64,000 bases of DNA from contig NW_026262734.1 of the NCBI RefSeq assembly GCF_021869535.1, forward strand, positions 95,547,285 to 95,611,284. The letters run 5' to 3'. Positions 49,701 to 54,199 of the stretch are shown here, piece by piece. Source of the DNA: Mytilus californianus (lineage: Eukaryota > Mollusca > Bivalvia > Mytilida > Mytilidae). The translations under genes and the position numbers were made by a program. The notes beneath the pieces were generated by a model. The model made no database searches. It was not told the origin of the DNA and saw only the letters and a program-made list of their open reading frames with translations. How positions within the stretch are numbered: the stretch's first letter is position 1; each line of letters starts with the position of its first letter.

Positions 49701-52700
49701 TTCCTGTTAAAAGTTATTACTGATGGTAACTGGTACTGGACCAGTATAAATCAGAGCTTTTTTATATCTGGTACCAAGCTTCATATTGGGAAGTTAATTT
49801 ATGTTTTTATCTAATTTCTATTATCTGTTTTGAGAGTAATAATTGTAGTTTCAAAATATCATTGAGATATAAAATTATCTATTCACATAATCACATAGAT
49901 TTGAGAATCTGCATCAATACTCTATGTTAGTGTAACATGCATAGGTAGAGTTGTTAACACCAAAGCAAATACTGATATGTTCATAAGTGTTGTGTTAAGA
50001 GTAAACATGTAGAAATACTCTGAATTTATTTGTGAGCCATTTAACAATTATTAAACATGCAAAATATGTTTCCTGAAAAATAGTTAACTGTATACATATG
50101 TATGAAGGATGTCTATTGAATAATGATTTTTGTAGGTAGAAGAAATTTAAATATTTTACAAAGTGAGGAAAGTTCTCCAGTAAAAGCAACAGATAGTGAG
50201 TATAATTTTTAACCAGATTTTGCAAATGAAAAATCAGGTTATTAAAATGGTGAAATACAGTGGTGGGATGTAAGCAGCTGCCAACAGTTTCCGTGCATTA
50301 CCATTATGAGCCTTTTAACCAATGCTTTTCAAATTTTAAATATGTTTTTTACTGATGTTAAAATTGAGATCAATTTCAATGTATAAGATTTTTACTTTTA
50401 ATGTTCAGGAGTTCATGCTTTTCAAATTTTGATATGTTGTTACAAATGACAAAATGGAAGTCGGTCAATATTGACGATTTTCATTTCTACTGTTCAGGAG
50501 TTATTGTCCTTAATAGATTGGAAAATGACACTTAAATGTTGTTTCTGTGCATATGTTGTTACTCACTAAATGGAGGTCAAGTTTGATACTGGCTATTTTC
50601 ACTTCTAAAATTTATGACATATGATCCCTGATAGGTTAGAAAATAGGCACAGCCTGAAGTGCCATACTTTGAAAAACATCATTTCATTGGTACTAGCTGC
50701 CCTCTTAATACCAACAATGGCTACCTTCATAATACAAAAAATGTGACCTTGACCAAACTGGAAGTCATGTTTTTTGCACTTTTTTCAAAGTAAAGTGCAT
50801 AGCAACCATATATTTACAAAATCGAGTTTAAAAAAGATTTTAAATGTAAACAGAAAGAGGCAGATTATCTCCATTATTTTACAGAAAAGTCTCTACAAAC
50901 CATATATGTTTGGAATCAGGATTAAATTAACTTTCAAATGAGACCGGAAGTGACCTTTTCAAACAAGAAGAAGTTTTTTAGGAAAATACATAGAAACCAT
51001 ATATTTTCAGTATAAGGGTAAGATAAACTGTTTTCTGACATCTTCATTGTCTATTTTTCACCTTTCTTATGTTTCTTTCAACAAACACTAATTTAGAGTG
51101 GAAATTAAGAACTTCATTTGTTCTTTGAACAGTTTGATAAGATTGTTATTTTATTCAAATGTTTACTTTTTCAGATTTAAATGATGCAATAGATGTTTGC
51201 CCAATTTTAGAAAAGATCAGTGAAACTACTGGAGAAGGTGAAAGGATTGGTGAAAATACTGAAATTGGTAAATATTCTGAAGTTTTTACAACATCAAATC
51301 AGTCTAAAGACTGTATGGGTGACCGTGGCTTCTTTTCAAATTTTCGAGATGGGCACCACATACTGAAAAATTTGAAGATTCTATAAGGCTGGAGTTTTTA
51401 TCAAAATGTTAAGATCTCTTAGTATTTAATAGAGTGGGGCCCTTAGAGATGGTTTCTATCTCACTGATATCTAGTTTACCATAGGGCAAAATGGACATCA
51501 CACTGAACTCCAAAACATATAAATGAACTAAAATTAAAAAACATACAAGACTATCAAAGGCCAGAGGCTCCTGACTTTGGACAGGCACAGAAGTATGGCG
51601 GGGTTAAACATATTTTGTGAGATCTCAACCCTCCCCTAATACCTCTAGTCAATGTAGAATAAACAAACACACAGCAATACGCACAGTAAAAGTCAGTTTA
51701 AAAGAAGTCTTGAGTATGATGTCAGAATAGGTCACAAAAACTAAGCAAAATGACAATGATACATAAATTAACAAAGGACTACTAGCAGTTACAGACATGC
51801 CAGCTCCAGACCTCAATTAAACTGATTGAAAGATTATGTCTTCATCATATGAAAATCAAGCACAAACCATCCTGTTAGGGGTTTAGCATCATACCATCAT
51901 AAAATATATGAGAAGACTATAACCCGTATCATGTCAACAGCTGGTTTTAAAATAAATGTGTTTATTTCCTATACAAAGACCCTATGAATGAATCAATATA
52001 AATACCAAAACATGTCATCTTTAATGACCTGACAACACTGTTGTAACTATATCTTGTCTGAATAATTCTGTTGAAAAGTTTGGTTAGCTTTTGAGGTGAA
52101 TGCCGACATGTTTGTGCTTTGTATAGAATAGTACCATAAAAGATTGGAAGTGAAATACCTGAACGTATAAGATGTCGGCATGTTGATTTATATTTACGAA
52201 TGATGTCCTTGTACCGATGATAAAATTTAGTAAATGTTTTGACTAGCTTGTGATACAAAAAAAAGTATTTCACAGTGGATTAAGATGTATTAAAACTAAT
52301 TTTAAAAAGAGTCATTATTTTCATTTCAGATACAACTACAGGAATTGATAATCTTTCGTCAACAAAAGATAAAAATTCAGAAACAGGTAAATAATCTTTA
52401 AATTAATTTAAGAAATCAATGATGCGGTTTAATCAATTTTAATTAATCACAACAAATCTTATATTCACTATTTGGACACCTTATGGCCAAAGCCCTAGAA
52501 AGTATAGGAGGTAAATGATTATCATATTTAATGCCCTTGATGCTTCCAATATTAAAAAACACATTCCACTAAATAAAGTCTCTTTAGGAAGTATGGTCTA
52601 GTATATGAGTTTTTATTATAGTTTAGTGTACAGAACCTGCATTCTTATTGATACATATAAGTGTTGAACTTACCCACTGAAATACATTAAGGTGGTACCC

Positions 52701-54136
52701 AACACCTTCACTAAAATTAATTTGGCTCGTTTAATTTTCATAAAATTTTGACAAAGTATTTACTTTGACTCTTTGACAAAAATATAAAAATTTCAAAAAA
52801 TTTGAAATCCCAATTTATCAGAAAAATTAGACTGGTTATATAGCAGTTTGACAAACACTAACTTTGATCATTGAGAAGCTTAATATTCCCTTAACAACAC
52901 AACATAATTAAAACGTTTAGCTGATTTTACTCCCTTTTACGTGAGTTATCTCCCTGTAGTGTTAGGTACCACCTTAAGAAGCATATTTATACTTATTGAC
53001 TTGGTATTAGTGGAATAGTAAGTTTGTTTTCCCACGAGGTGCAACTATTGCCCTGAGGCAAAGCAGAGGGGAATAGTTGTATCTGAGGGGACAATAAACT
53101 TATTTTTCCACGAATATCCAGTCAGTAAGTGTTTTATTATACCGAAAGAGACAACAGATCCAAAATAATGCCAAGGATTGAACGACATATCTGACCAACA
53201 TTAATTTTTACATTTGTAAGAGACAACGGACACATTGTGATGCCACCTTGTCTATCTCCTCTAAGGTTTTTAAATCGCCGTCTTTTTCTTTAAGGTAGTC
53301 AGAAATAATCTTTTCAGCAGTTTGGATGACTGATTTTGTGTTTTTGGCATCCTTGTCCATTGGAAAGCGAAGTAAAACGCCCTGACTGAGCCATGCTATA
53401 GTCTGATGCGACTTGGTGTGTGTTCGAACGACTCAAGAATCGACGTTAATAATTGAAATGAATTAAGACATTCCCGAAATGAATTGTTAAAAACCCGTAA
53501 GCTAATCCCGTAATTACAGTTTAAATTTCACGAAATATTATGATGCTTGCGATCAAATAGTTTCATCAAGGGCAAATAGTTGGGAACTATTGACTGGTCA
53601 AATAGATTAACACTTGCAATTTGAAACATAGTGAAAATATTGTGTACTTATTTTTATATACATGATATATGAGGTATAATAATGATATTTATTAAACAAA
53701 TGCACAATAGATAAACAGATCAAAGTGAAAGATCAAAAATATTTGCTTATATACCTTGGACAATAAATTTTGTTTCATTAAAAACACATTGTTATTTTGA
53801 ACTTTACTTGAATAATCCAAGTATAAGTTGATGCAAATATATGATATAGTTCCAAAGTATTTGCAAAGTAAGAAGCATTATCTGTTCATGATATTTCATG
53901 TGATTTAAGCAATTTATTTGCATTATAAAAGTTTTTTAGCTAGTATAATAAATTTATATTTTTTAGGAAGAAAAAGATTAAGTTATGCTTCAGAAAATGA
54001 AAAAGTGGATACAACAGAATCCAAGAAGTGTACAGTAAGACTGACTGATATTGGTACTATTAAAAACTTGAAAAGATATGTAGATAAAACAGAGAAAAAA
54101 AGAAAAAGAAAAAAGATATGTCTAAAGAACTTGTAA
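19700..54136 (+). CDS. 22-exon gene for an about 933-residue ParB-like-domain, probably nuclear protein (whole span)
   Basis: I built this by joining GT-AG exons whose phases match. Lengths are 94, 83, 134, 129, 805, 255, 170, 48, 45, 45, 45, 45, 210, 90, 51, 60, 63, 51, 60, 93, 57 and 170 nt. The sum is 2803; skipping one base in exon 7 gives 934 codons including TAA. Layout: N-terminal 146 residues of unknown fold; acidic linker (148-175); ParB/sulfiredoxin-like segment about 240-390 with DGNHS at 318-322; Cys/Lys-rich region 416-556; Ser/Thr-rich repeats 557-632; acidic helix-prone segment 633-702; Lys/Ser-rich tail with S-S-P-x-K-A motifs; basic C-terminus with KKRKRKK. Known of the fold: ParB-like domains bind DNA or nucleotides. 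Inferred: nuclear, DNA-linked role. I do not recognise an orthologue, so the function is open. Exons are listed separately. Confidence 0.65.
20287..20354. repeat. Short inverted repeat TTGACTTTTGAAAACTGAT
   Basis: TTGACTTTTGAAAACTGAT (from 20287) is inverted as ATCAGTTTTCCAAAAGTCAA (to 20354). The short loop contains the palindrome-like CTTCGGCCGTCGGCC. It abuts the larger inverted repeat at 20365. Confidence 0.75.
20365..20527. repeat. Perfect 39-bp-arm inverted repeat
   Basis: 20365-20403 (AATAAATGTACATTGTCGGA..) is exactly complementary to 20489-20527. The 85-nt interior contains a second imperfect inverted pair, GAAACAGGACGAAAAG and CTTTTCTCCTGTTTC. It lies in intron 1, just downstream of exon 1. 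Confidence 0.85.
21905..22440 (+). repeat. TGTCCGTC-headed tandem repeat family, copy 2
   Basis: The head is TATATGCCCGTTTATCGGACGTATTATGG then GTCCGTCTGTCCGTTGTC. After it come three diverged units of about 150 bp, each with ACAATAACTCAAAA, GAAACTTTG..AATTG, TATCTATTGA and TATAAATTT. Confidence 0.8.
23741..24290 (+). repeat. Tandem repeat family D (CCCTACCGACGAAG..CCGGTAGGGGAC)
   Basis: It starts AGTCCCCTACCGACGAAGCCGAAGGGGAC, followed by a CTGTCTGTTTGTCTGTCTGTCC tract. Then come three units of about 160 bp beginning CAGTTTTNCNNACTTTTTTTCNTCATGCTT (near 23838, 23998, 24160). It ends CCGGTAGGGGACT, inverted relative to the start. Confidence 0.85.
24498..25300 (+). repeat. Tandem repeat family E (four units of about 170 bp)
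   Basis: ATACCCCACCC..GAAGGGTATAATG leads into a CCGTCTGTC run. Four units follow, each with TTGTCATCGCAACTCCTCT near 24604, 24777, 24945 and 25115. Each unit continues ACCACACNACAGAATTTCATGAAAC, GGACATACTATGTAGATGTG and GGAGTTACGCCCCTTTGAACTT. It ends ATGTGGGGTATGTGAGCGCGCTCAC. Confidence 0.9.
25755..25905 (+). repeat. Dispersed repeat family C, copy 2
   Basis: GGCCCTTTATAGCTTGCTGTTCGGTGTGAGCC through GGAGAGTTGTCTCATTGGCACTCATACCACATCTTCTTA. This copy keeps the GAGAGTTGTCTCATTGG block that copy 1 lacks. Confidence 0.85.
26107..27898. mobile_element. Composite element: inverted ends around a Penelope-like remnant
   Basis: 26107-26153 (TAAGGCCAAAATTAAAATTA..GTTTCCCCTTACCCGACC) is inverted at 27853-27898 (GGTGGGTAGGGTAAGGGGAAAC..GCGGCCTA) with scattered mismatches. 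Each arm borders a homopolymer on its inner side: a T run near 26205 and A25 at 27801-27825. The interior carries the minus-strand RT remnant. Whether the arms and the RT moved together, or two copies of one repeat landed on either side, cannot be told from this sequence. Confidence 0.5.
26560..27640 (-). pseudogene. Decayed Penelope-like retroelement reverse transcriptase
   Basis: Minus-strand frames from high to low coordinate show, in family order: LVTFDAKNMYTCF (about 27500-27540), matching the RT motif usually V-TFDV-SLYT; ETLGVPMCGSAFAELADL (about 27325-27390), matching the Q-x-G-x-x-M-G...A-L RT motif; FLDTVII.KGERFFNEG (about 27180-27215); KGFIKDEVLRYLRNTS (about 27025-27075); and KHWHLISQNPE..KRHKNLQELLSKH (about 26718-26840), matching the conserved R-x-KNLRDLL tail. 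Stops and frame changes interrupt it, and the Y-x-DD catalytic motif is not visible. I could not identify a GIY-YIG endonuclease. Inactive remnant. Confidence 0.75.
27948..28010 (+). repeat. Family C repeat fragment abutting the exon 2 acceptor
   Basis: TTTTGACTTGGATGGAGAGTTGTCTCATTGGCACTCATACCACATCTTCTTATATC ends less than 20 nt before the acceptor AG at 28026-28027. The polypyrimidine tract of exon 2 is therefore next to, or partly derived from, the repeat end. Confidence 0.8.
28028..28110 (+). CDS. Exon 2 (residues 32-59)
   Basis: Acceptor TTTTTAATTTCAG, phase 1 in, phase 0 out, donor ACAG|GTACAT. The 83 nt encode DQSLANLQTHVQHITSISEC.. ending in KKIQ. The neighbouring reading frames are closed or less protein-like. 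No domain recognised; predicted soluble and helical. Confidence 0.7.
28471..28571 (+). repeat. Diverged family C repeat fragment
   Basis: TTGGAGGCCGTACGGTGACCTATAG through GGAGAGTTGTCTCATTGGCAATCATACCACATCTTCTT. It lies 140 nt upstream of the exon 3 acceptor. The short open frame overlapping it is not a gene. Confidence 0.8.
28713..28846 (+). CDS. Exon 3 (residues 60-104)
   Basis: Acceptor ATGATTTTAG, phase 0 in and 2 out, donor AACAG|GTTACT. It encodes VNFGTSVLKLNKKKF.. through LLKFWLDTGDFLKN and the first two bases of an Arg codon completed by exon 4. The segment is rich in Lys and aromatic residues. Unknown fold. Confidence 0.75.
29462..29720 (+). repeat. Diverged repeat (GGCTCTAACGCCCTATATTG head)
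   Basis: A GTCTGTGCGTCCATC head followed by 'ctgtaactgttacccagaactcaataaaatttggtatgctgtt' has the layout of the CGTCC-headed tandem families elsewhere in the window. It lies in intron 3. No coding. Confidence 0.5.
29854..29982 (+). CDS. Exon 4 (residues 104-147)
   Basis: Acceptor GGTTTTTTATAG, phase 2 in and 2 out, donor GTGAG|GTGAGG. It encodes ANLISINSRIQNGIFCSYWQ.. then a stretch with two cysteines (HACYNPMRCIKNS). The split Arg codon at the end continues with G of exon 5. Alternating hydrophobic residues suggest a folded domain shared with exon 3. Not recognised. Confidence 0.75.
30160..30964 (+). CDS. Exon 5: acidic linker and ParB/sulfiredoxin-like segment (residues 147-415)
   Basis: Acceptor GTGTGTTTTAG, donor AAGGT|GTAAGT, phase 2 in and 0 out. 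The largest exon. It opens with an acidic Ser/Glu run (EESSSSGEQSEGEDDYYNE). Then come K-D-P-P-K-R-F (about 256-262), a helix (DEDFVEKMANVMVEKN), a strand (NVIGLIDID) and EIYILDGNHSIKAQKEAYRR (DGNHS at 318-322, genomic 30671-30685). Next are VLIYCGLTENEAILLGISRNED and a helical tail (KVDVLRRRLYS). This order, P-x-R then D-G-N-H then Leu-x-x-x-E-A then Asn, is that of ParB/Srx-like domains, where the central D/G-x-x-R/S motif binds nucleotide. Arg replaced by Ser at the motif end is atypical. Fold assignment is inference; the coding call is strong. Confidence 0.8.
31500..31690 (+). repeat. Dispersed repeat (CCAGGTTCAATCCACCATTTTC..)
   Basis: AAACCAGGTTCAATCCACCATTTTCTACATAAGAAAATG, then TACCAAGTTAGGAATATGACAG, CATTTGATTAGGGACTTTCC and CCTCGGAGTTCAGTATTTTTG. 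I recognise this as a common bivalve interspersed repeat. A weakly similar stretch is near 62795-62930 (GTACCAAGTAAGGAACATGCCAG). The GGTTCAATCC is not part of a full tRNA. Confidence 0.55.
32187..32441 (+). CDS. Exon 6 (residues 416-500)
   Basis: Acceptor TAATTTCACAG, donor AAAAAG|GTATTT, phase 0 both sides, 85 codons. It begins KKAVDSKSLLRFLATGLSSR. It contains a segment with several cysteines (CYDLF.NICLKS, ALFCLNK, FSCLCQS) and ends basic (KQSKPKK). The helical, Leu-rich first half may pack on the ParB-like segment. No known domain. Confidence 0.75.
32635..32765 (+). repeat. tRNA-derived SINE-like sequence, second
   Basis: CTTGGTGGTCTTATATT (weak A box), GCCTCTAAGCATGCTACGGAAGG, then TTGGGGTTCAATCCCTCC, a good Pol III B box. 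It continues into non-tRNA sequence. It sits in intron 6; overlapping open frames are shadows. Confidence 0.5.
33000..33440 (+). repeat. Dispersed repeat family B, copy 2
   Basis: Colinear with 10135-10640: ACACAACATAGAAAACTTAAG, AAAAGAGGACAGG, CCAACTCTTGATGGC, TTGGTTTAATAGCT, GTGAGCAGCAACCCTCTA, GAAATCATG, CTCCATATGTAGGCGCT. It has many stops in the frame that is open in copy 1, which argues against coding. It ends about 90 nt before the exon 7 acceptor. Confidence 0.75.
33532..33701 (+). CDS. Exon 7 (residues 501-556), with an apparent +1 frameshift
   Basis: A strong acceptor (TTTTGACTTTTTTTCAG) opens LRKDVTLNIKFQTLYPVYPG in phase 0. The frame reaches TGA at 33643, before the donor TTTT|GTAAGT. 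The +1 frame is open from 33560 to the donor and reads NYVWFHFTDCNNKQIIFTDK.. ending in phase 1 as exon 8 needs. Skipping one base, for example one G of GGG at 33617-33619, joins both halves and gives the correct phases (169 nt). Alternatively a second acceptor (CCCAG|GTC, exon from 33590) gives an open 112-nt exon with phase 0 in and 1 out. I favour an inserted base because the upstream half is protein-like and has the better acceptor. An assembly error or a disabled allele are both possible. Confidence 0.6.
34277..34324 (+). CDS. Exon 8 (48 nt; residues 557-572)
   Basis: Acceptor ATTGATTTCAG, donor AATG|GTAAGT, phase 1-1. It encodes SSKNKRLPISSTPDLN, a Ser/Pro-rich linker with a basic patch. 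First of fourteen consecutive symmetric exons. Confidence 0.7.
34520..34915 (+). repeat. GTCCGTCTG-headed tandem repeat, two units
   Basis: TTTGTCTGTAAGTCCGTCTGTACGTCTG, then two units of about 185 bp. Each unit has TCTAGCTTTAGTTTGCNTCAACCAAATGTTATAAAAC, TATTACCACCAAAC and GGTCACTTTC. It ends GCGGGGGCATGGACAC. Lies in intron 8. Confidence 0.8.
34988..35032 (+). CDS. Exon 9 (45 nt; residues 573-587)
   Basis: Acceptor GTGCTTTTCAG, donor GTG|GTAAGT, phase 1-1. It encodes DEQDSVDTSSSQRGS. The acidic start and the S-x-D-T pattern recur in exons 10 and 12. Confidence 0.7.
35608..35652 (+). CDS. Exon 10 (45 nt; residues 588-602)
   Basis: Acceptor TGATTTTTTCCAG, donor GG|GTAAGT, phase 1-1. It encodes EDLDSTDLFVTGAEW. 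Same length and phase as exons 9, 11 and 12, and alignable to exon 9 (D-S-x-D). Confidence 0.7.
36821..36865 (+). CDS. Exon 11 (45 nt; residues 603-617)
   Basis: Acceptor TTCTATTTTAG, donor AATG|GTATGT, phase 1-1. It encodes AATTSFPGSTSFTTN, which is Ser/Thr-rich with no charged residue and therefore unlike its acidic neighbours. Confidence 0.65.
36913..37275 (-). repeat. Dispersed repeat family C, long minus copy
   Basis: ATAAGAAGATTGGTATGAGTGCCAATGAGACAACTCTCC through GGTCAAAGTACGGTCTTCAACACGGAGCC, CGAACAGCAAGCTATAATTGG and GGACAGGTGCAAACAATTGCAGCGGG. It is the reverse complement of 15060-15350 and 25755-25905. A 70-codon plus-strand frame over it is not a gene. Confidence 0.85.
37760..38600 (+). 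repeat. Tandem repeat array, four units
   Basis: GACTATTTNGAGGCCCTGCCCCCTAGGTCATGG recurs near 37877, 38097, 38353 and 38521. Between copies come GTTAAGTTTTCTGCTT, GTTTGATAGGAACTACT and ATCAATGATATTTTGTATAAAGTTGCAT. Lies in intron 11, ending just before exon 12. Confidence 0.85.
38690..38734 (+). CDS. Exon 12 (45 nt; residues 618-632)
   Basis: Acceptor TATAATTGCAG, donor GTG|GTAAGT, phase 1-1. It encodes GIKSSLDTPFSMKLS. CTAGATACACC here resembles GTGGATACATCC of exon 9, suggesting duplication. Confidence 0.7.
39121..41055. mobile_element. Foldback-like element with TIRs built of TCGAGTATGGTTCAGAC subrepeats
   Basis: The left end (39145-39430) is a run of AGTCTGAACCATACTCGACCT-type subrepeats, about 21 bp each, with at least four near-identical copies at 39310-39420. 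The right end (40815-41052) carries the same motif inverted (GTCGAGTATGGTTCAGAC). The outer tips also pair: CCAGTCTGAATTGGTCTGAAATTTAC on the left, GTAAATTTCAGACCAATTCAG on the right. The interior is AT-rich, with a direct repeat (AAGAAGCACNTTAATAAGGTTTAATTACC at 40049 and 40530) and no ORF. It lies within intron 12. The 98-codon minus frame here is repeat translation. Confidence 0.75.
41280..41431. repeat. Long inverted repeat (about 70-bp arms)
   Basis: AATTCATGGAAGCCATAGATTTGTTGGACATTTACACATG..GCCGTGATATT (41280-41350) is inverted at 41363-41431 with few mismatches, around a 12-nt spacer (CTTTAAAACACA). Intron 12. Confidence 0.85.
41515..41650. repeat. TTTGCGCCA-rich repeat fragment
   Basis: Five TTNGCGCCA/TTTGTGCCA motifs within 130 bp (for example TTTGCGCCAAAAATGCG, TTTCATTTGCGCCAAAAATAAAATA). 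It is related to the ends of the element at 4156-4874. Confidence 0.65.
41784..42264 (-). pseudogene. MULE-type transposase C-terminal fragment, frameshifted
   Basis: Minus strand, first frame (42264 down to about 42100): FLNPDEVGDCFAEDLPKDKK then FADYVLATYVDDSALFPPSI. After a one-base shift near 42085-42105 it continues ETPSTARRTNNGAEAFHKNYN, HPSIFVFLDNI and ending SYKFQPLTS before a stop at 41784. The T-N-N-x-x-E-x-F-H....H-P-x-I-F-x-F-L block is the C-terminal signature of Mutator-like (MULE) transposases common in invertebrates. The DDE catalytic core is absent, so this is a 5'-truncated dead copy inside intron 12. Confidence 0.75.
42257..42480 (+). repeat. Two-unit tandem repeat (CAGTCATGGCTCATTGATTTTGAA)
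   Basis: TCAGTCATGGNTCATTGANTTTGAA..TTTTGCATAGTTT occurs at about 42258 and 42428 (about 170 bp apart). It overlaps the upstream border of the MULE fragment. Confidence 0.7.
42713..42922 (+). CDS. Exon 13 (210 nt; residues 633-702)
   Basis: Acceptor GATATTTTTTTAG, donor GAAG|GTAACC, phase 1-1. It encodes GFLHHMADLDAVIRAESGLF followed by an acidic run (LIEEEEVETKPEN) and a helical C-terminal half (SKDAWQLVLNTLKVLE). It is the largest exon of the symmetric block and the only one with clear secondary structure. No recognised domain. Confidence 0.75.
43377..43466 (+). CDS. Exon 14 (90 nt; residues 703-732)
   Basis: Acceptor TTTTTATGTTTTAG, donor AAAG|GTTAGA (weak), phase 1-1. It encodes DMYFVNTQKKYDMISPSQTR followed by KGKALIGPAK. 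The basic tail begins here. Confidence 0.65.
44330..44510. repeat. Diverged dispersed repeat fragment
   Basis: GAAATGGTGGTATGATTGCCAAGAAGACAAATATC, GTTAGCAACTATAGCCATACAGTAAGC, AACAGGAAAACCAATGGCCTGATTGA. It resembles part of family C, which has GGGAAAACCAACGGTCTAAT at 37096. Intron 14. Confidence 0.55.
44963..45013 (+). CDS. Exon 15 (51 nt; residues 733-749)
   Basis: Acceptor TTTATTGTAG, donor TCAG|GTAATT, phase 1-1. It encodes GRIFKKCSKRKSDQINS, strongly basic. The G-[RK]-x start is shared with exons 16, 17, 19 and 22. Confidence 0.65.
45721..45780 (+). CDS. Exon 16 (60 nt; residues 750-769), S-S-P-L-K-A cassette
   Basis: Acceptor ATTACTTTATAG, donor GAAG|GTGAGT, phase 1-1. It encodes GKRNVYSFTSEDSSPLKAME. 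S-S-P-L-K fits the CDK consensus S/T-P-x-K/R. It is closely alignable to exon 19. Confidence 0.75.
46066..46128 (+). CDS. Exon 17 (63 nt; residues 770-790), frame-shifted duplicate of exon 16
   Basis: Acceptor CCTATTTGTAG, donor ATAG|GTATAT, phase 1-1 and open, reading GKTDKKSLQLTRDLHLKQQM. In the next frame the same bases read ILTTDERSPFKATDD, matching the exon 16 and 19 cassette (E-D-S-S-P-L-K-A). Up to TCTCCA this exon is one base shorter than exons 16 and 19 (37 against 38 nt). It looks like an exon copy that lost one base in an A-rich run and regained a symmetric length through a shifted donor. It may still be spliced, encoding a novel peptide, or may be a relic. Confidence 0.5.
46330..46900 (+). 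repeat. Three-unit tandem repeat (about 175 bp)
   Basis: CAAACCTTNATNGAATTTTATGAAANTT, then 'agaccaaaagacagtatccag'-like text, GAAAATATNTATTTTC, GTATTTTACTGATAAATGGACTT and TTTTTTACAGT recur near 46357, 46553 and 46742. Intron 17. Confidence 0.75.
47647..47697 (+). CDS. Exon 18 (51 nt; residues 791-807)
   Basis: Acceptor ATAATTTTCCAG, donor AAAG|GTAAAT, phase 1-1. It encodes GVNEQTSPELLDGNAEK, acidic, with a T-S-P motif. Confidence 0.65.
48320..48770. repeat. MITE-like repeat family F, intronic copy
   Basis: CACATAATTATCGCCCTTTGATTTTTGTTGTCTACAAATGCAGTCCCTAGTGT, then GGTCAAAAACGAGTAG, AGTAGTACACTACACTGTAAA and GAAATGCGCTACAAAATTAATTGTGTTATTGGGCC. It is colinear with 60655-61112. The ends are roughly inverted (ACACAGTTATCG..CGAAATAACTGTGT, clearer in the other copy). 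Intron 18. Confidence 0.75.
50136..50195 (+). CDS. Exon 19 (60 nt; residues 808-827), S-S-P-V-K-A cassette
   Basis: Acceptor GATTTTTGTAG, donor GATA|GTGAGT, phase 1-1. It encodes GRRNLNILQSEESSPVKATD. It aligns codon for codon with exon 16 (E-[DE]-S-S-P-x-K-A) and keeps the CDK-like site. Confidence 0.75.
50270..50650 (+). repeat. Diverged tandem repeat
   Basis: Units with TCAGGAGTT, AAATTTTGATATGTTGTTAC, AAATGGAAGTC and GACGATTTTCATTTCTACTGTTC recur at about 120-bp spacing. Too degenerate to count exactly. Intron 19. Confidence 0.5.
51175..51267 (+). CDS. Exon 20 (93 nt; residues 828-858)
   Basis: Acceptor TTACTTTTTCAG, donor ATTG|GTAAAT, phase 1-1. It encodes NLNDAIDVCPILEKISETTG followed by EGERIGENTEI, acidic. 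An internal donor-like GAAG|GTGAAA at 51236-51237 could shorten it while keeping phase 1. Confidence 0.7.
51480..51900 (+). repeat. Dispersed repeat family A, plus copy in intron 20
   Basis: Colinear with 16660-17035: GAGGCTCCTGACTTTGGACAGG, CCCTCCCCTAATACCTCTAG, CAGCAATACGCACAGTAAAAG, GACATGCCAGCTCCAGAC, GATTGAAAGATTATGTCTTC. It lacks the 5' 'gtgtcaaagagacaacaac' part. Confidence 0.85.
52330..52386 (+). CDS. Exon 21 (57 nt; residues 859-877)
   Basis: Acceptor ATTTTCATTTCAG, donor ACAG|GTAAAT, phase 1-1. It encodes DTTTGIDNLSSTKDKNSET, polar. Last of the symmetric series. Confidence 0.7.
52687..52977. mobile_element. MITE with TTAAGGTGGTACC inverted ends
   Basis: The left tip TTAAGGTGGTACCCAACAC is matched by the right tip GTGTTAGGTACCACCTTAA in inverted orientation. 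The element is about 290 bp and non-coding. The outermost TTAA on both sides could be a TTAA target duplication, as used by piggyBac-type transposases. Lies in intron 21. Confidence 0.8.
53208..53432 (-). CDS. Unidentified small ORF or gene fragment in intron 21
   Basis: The minus-strand frame is open over 74 codons before the stop at 53208-53210. The first Met at 53358-53360 gives 50 residues: MDKDAKNTKSVIQTAEKIIS then DYLKEKDGDLKTLEEIDKVA and a short Cys-containing end. It is hydrophilic and amphipathic-helical, more protein-like than chance. Upstream it continues open (TIAWLSQGVLLRFP). The flanks (CCACGAGGTGCAACTATTGCCC near 53032) look repeat-derived, so it is probably a captured or decayed coding piece of a mobile element. 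Not recognised. Confidence 0.3.
   Translation of the reverse strand, partial: VVRTHTKSHQTIAWLSQGVLLRFPMDKDAKNTKSVIQTAEKIISDYLKEKDGDLKTLEEIDKVASQCVRCLLQM
53967..54136 (+). CDS. Exon 22 (terminal; residues 878-933)
   Basis: Acceptor TTATATTTTTTAG, phase 1 in, TAA at 54134-54136. It encodes GRKRLSYASENEKVDTTESK.. then TVRLTDIGTIKNLKRYVDK and a basic end with KKRKRKK six residues from the C-terminus, a good nuclear-localisation signal. The G-R-K/R start resembles the short cassettes upstream. Confidence 0.8.
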
Positions 54137-54160
54137 AAGATTATATGTAATATGATAAGA

Positions 54161-54166
54161 ATTAAA
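54161..54166 (+). terminator. Candidate polyadenylation signal ATTAAA
   Basis: The common variant ATTAAA lies 25 nt after the stop codon. No AATAAA occurs in the first 100 nt. The 3' UTR would be short if used. Motif seen; use inferred. Confidence 0.35.
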
Positions 54167-54199
54167 TAAGTTCATCTGATATGAAAACAACAAATAAGG

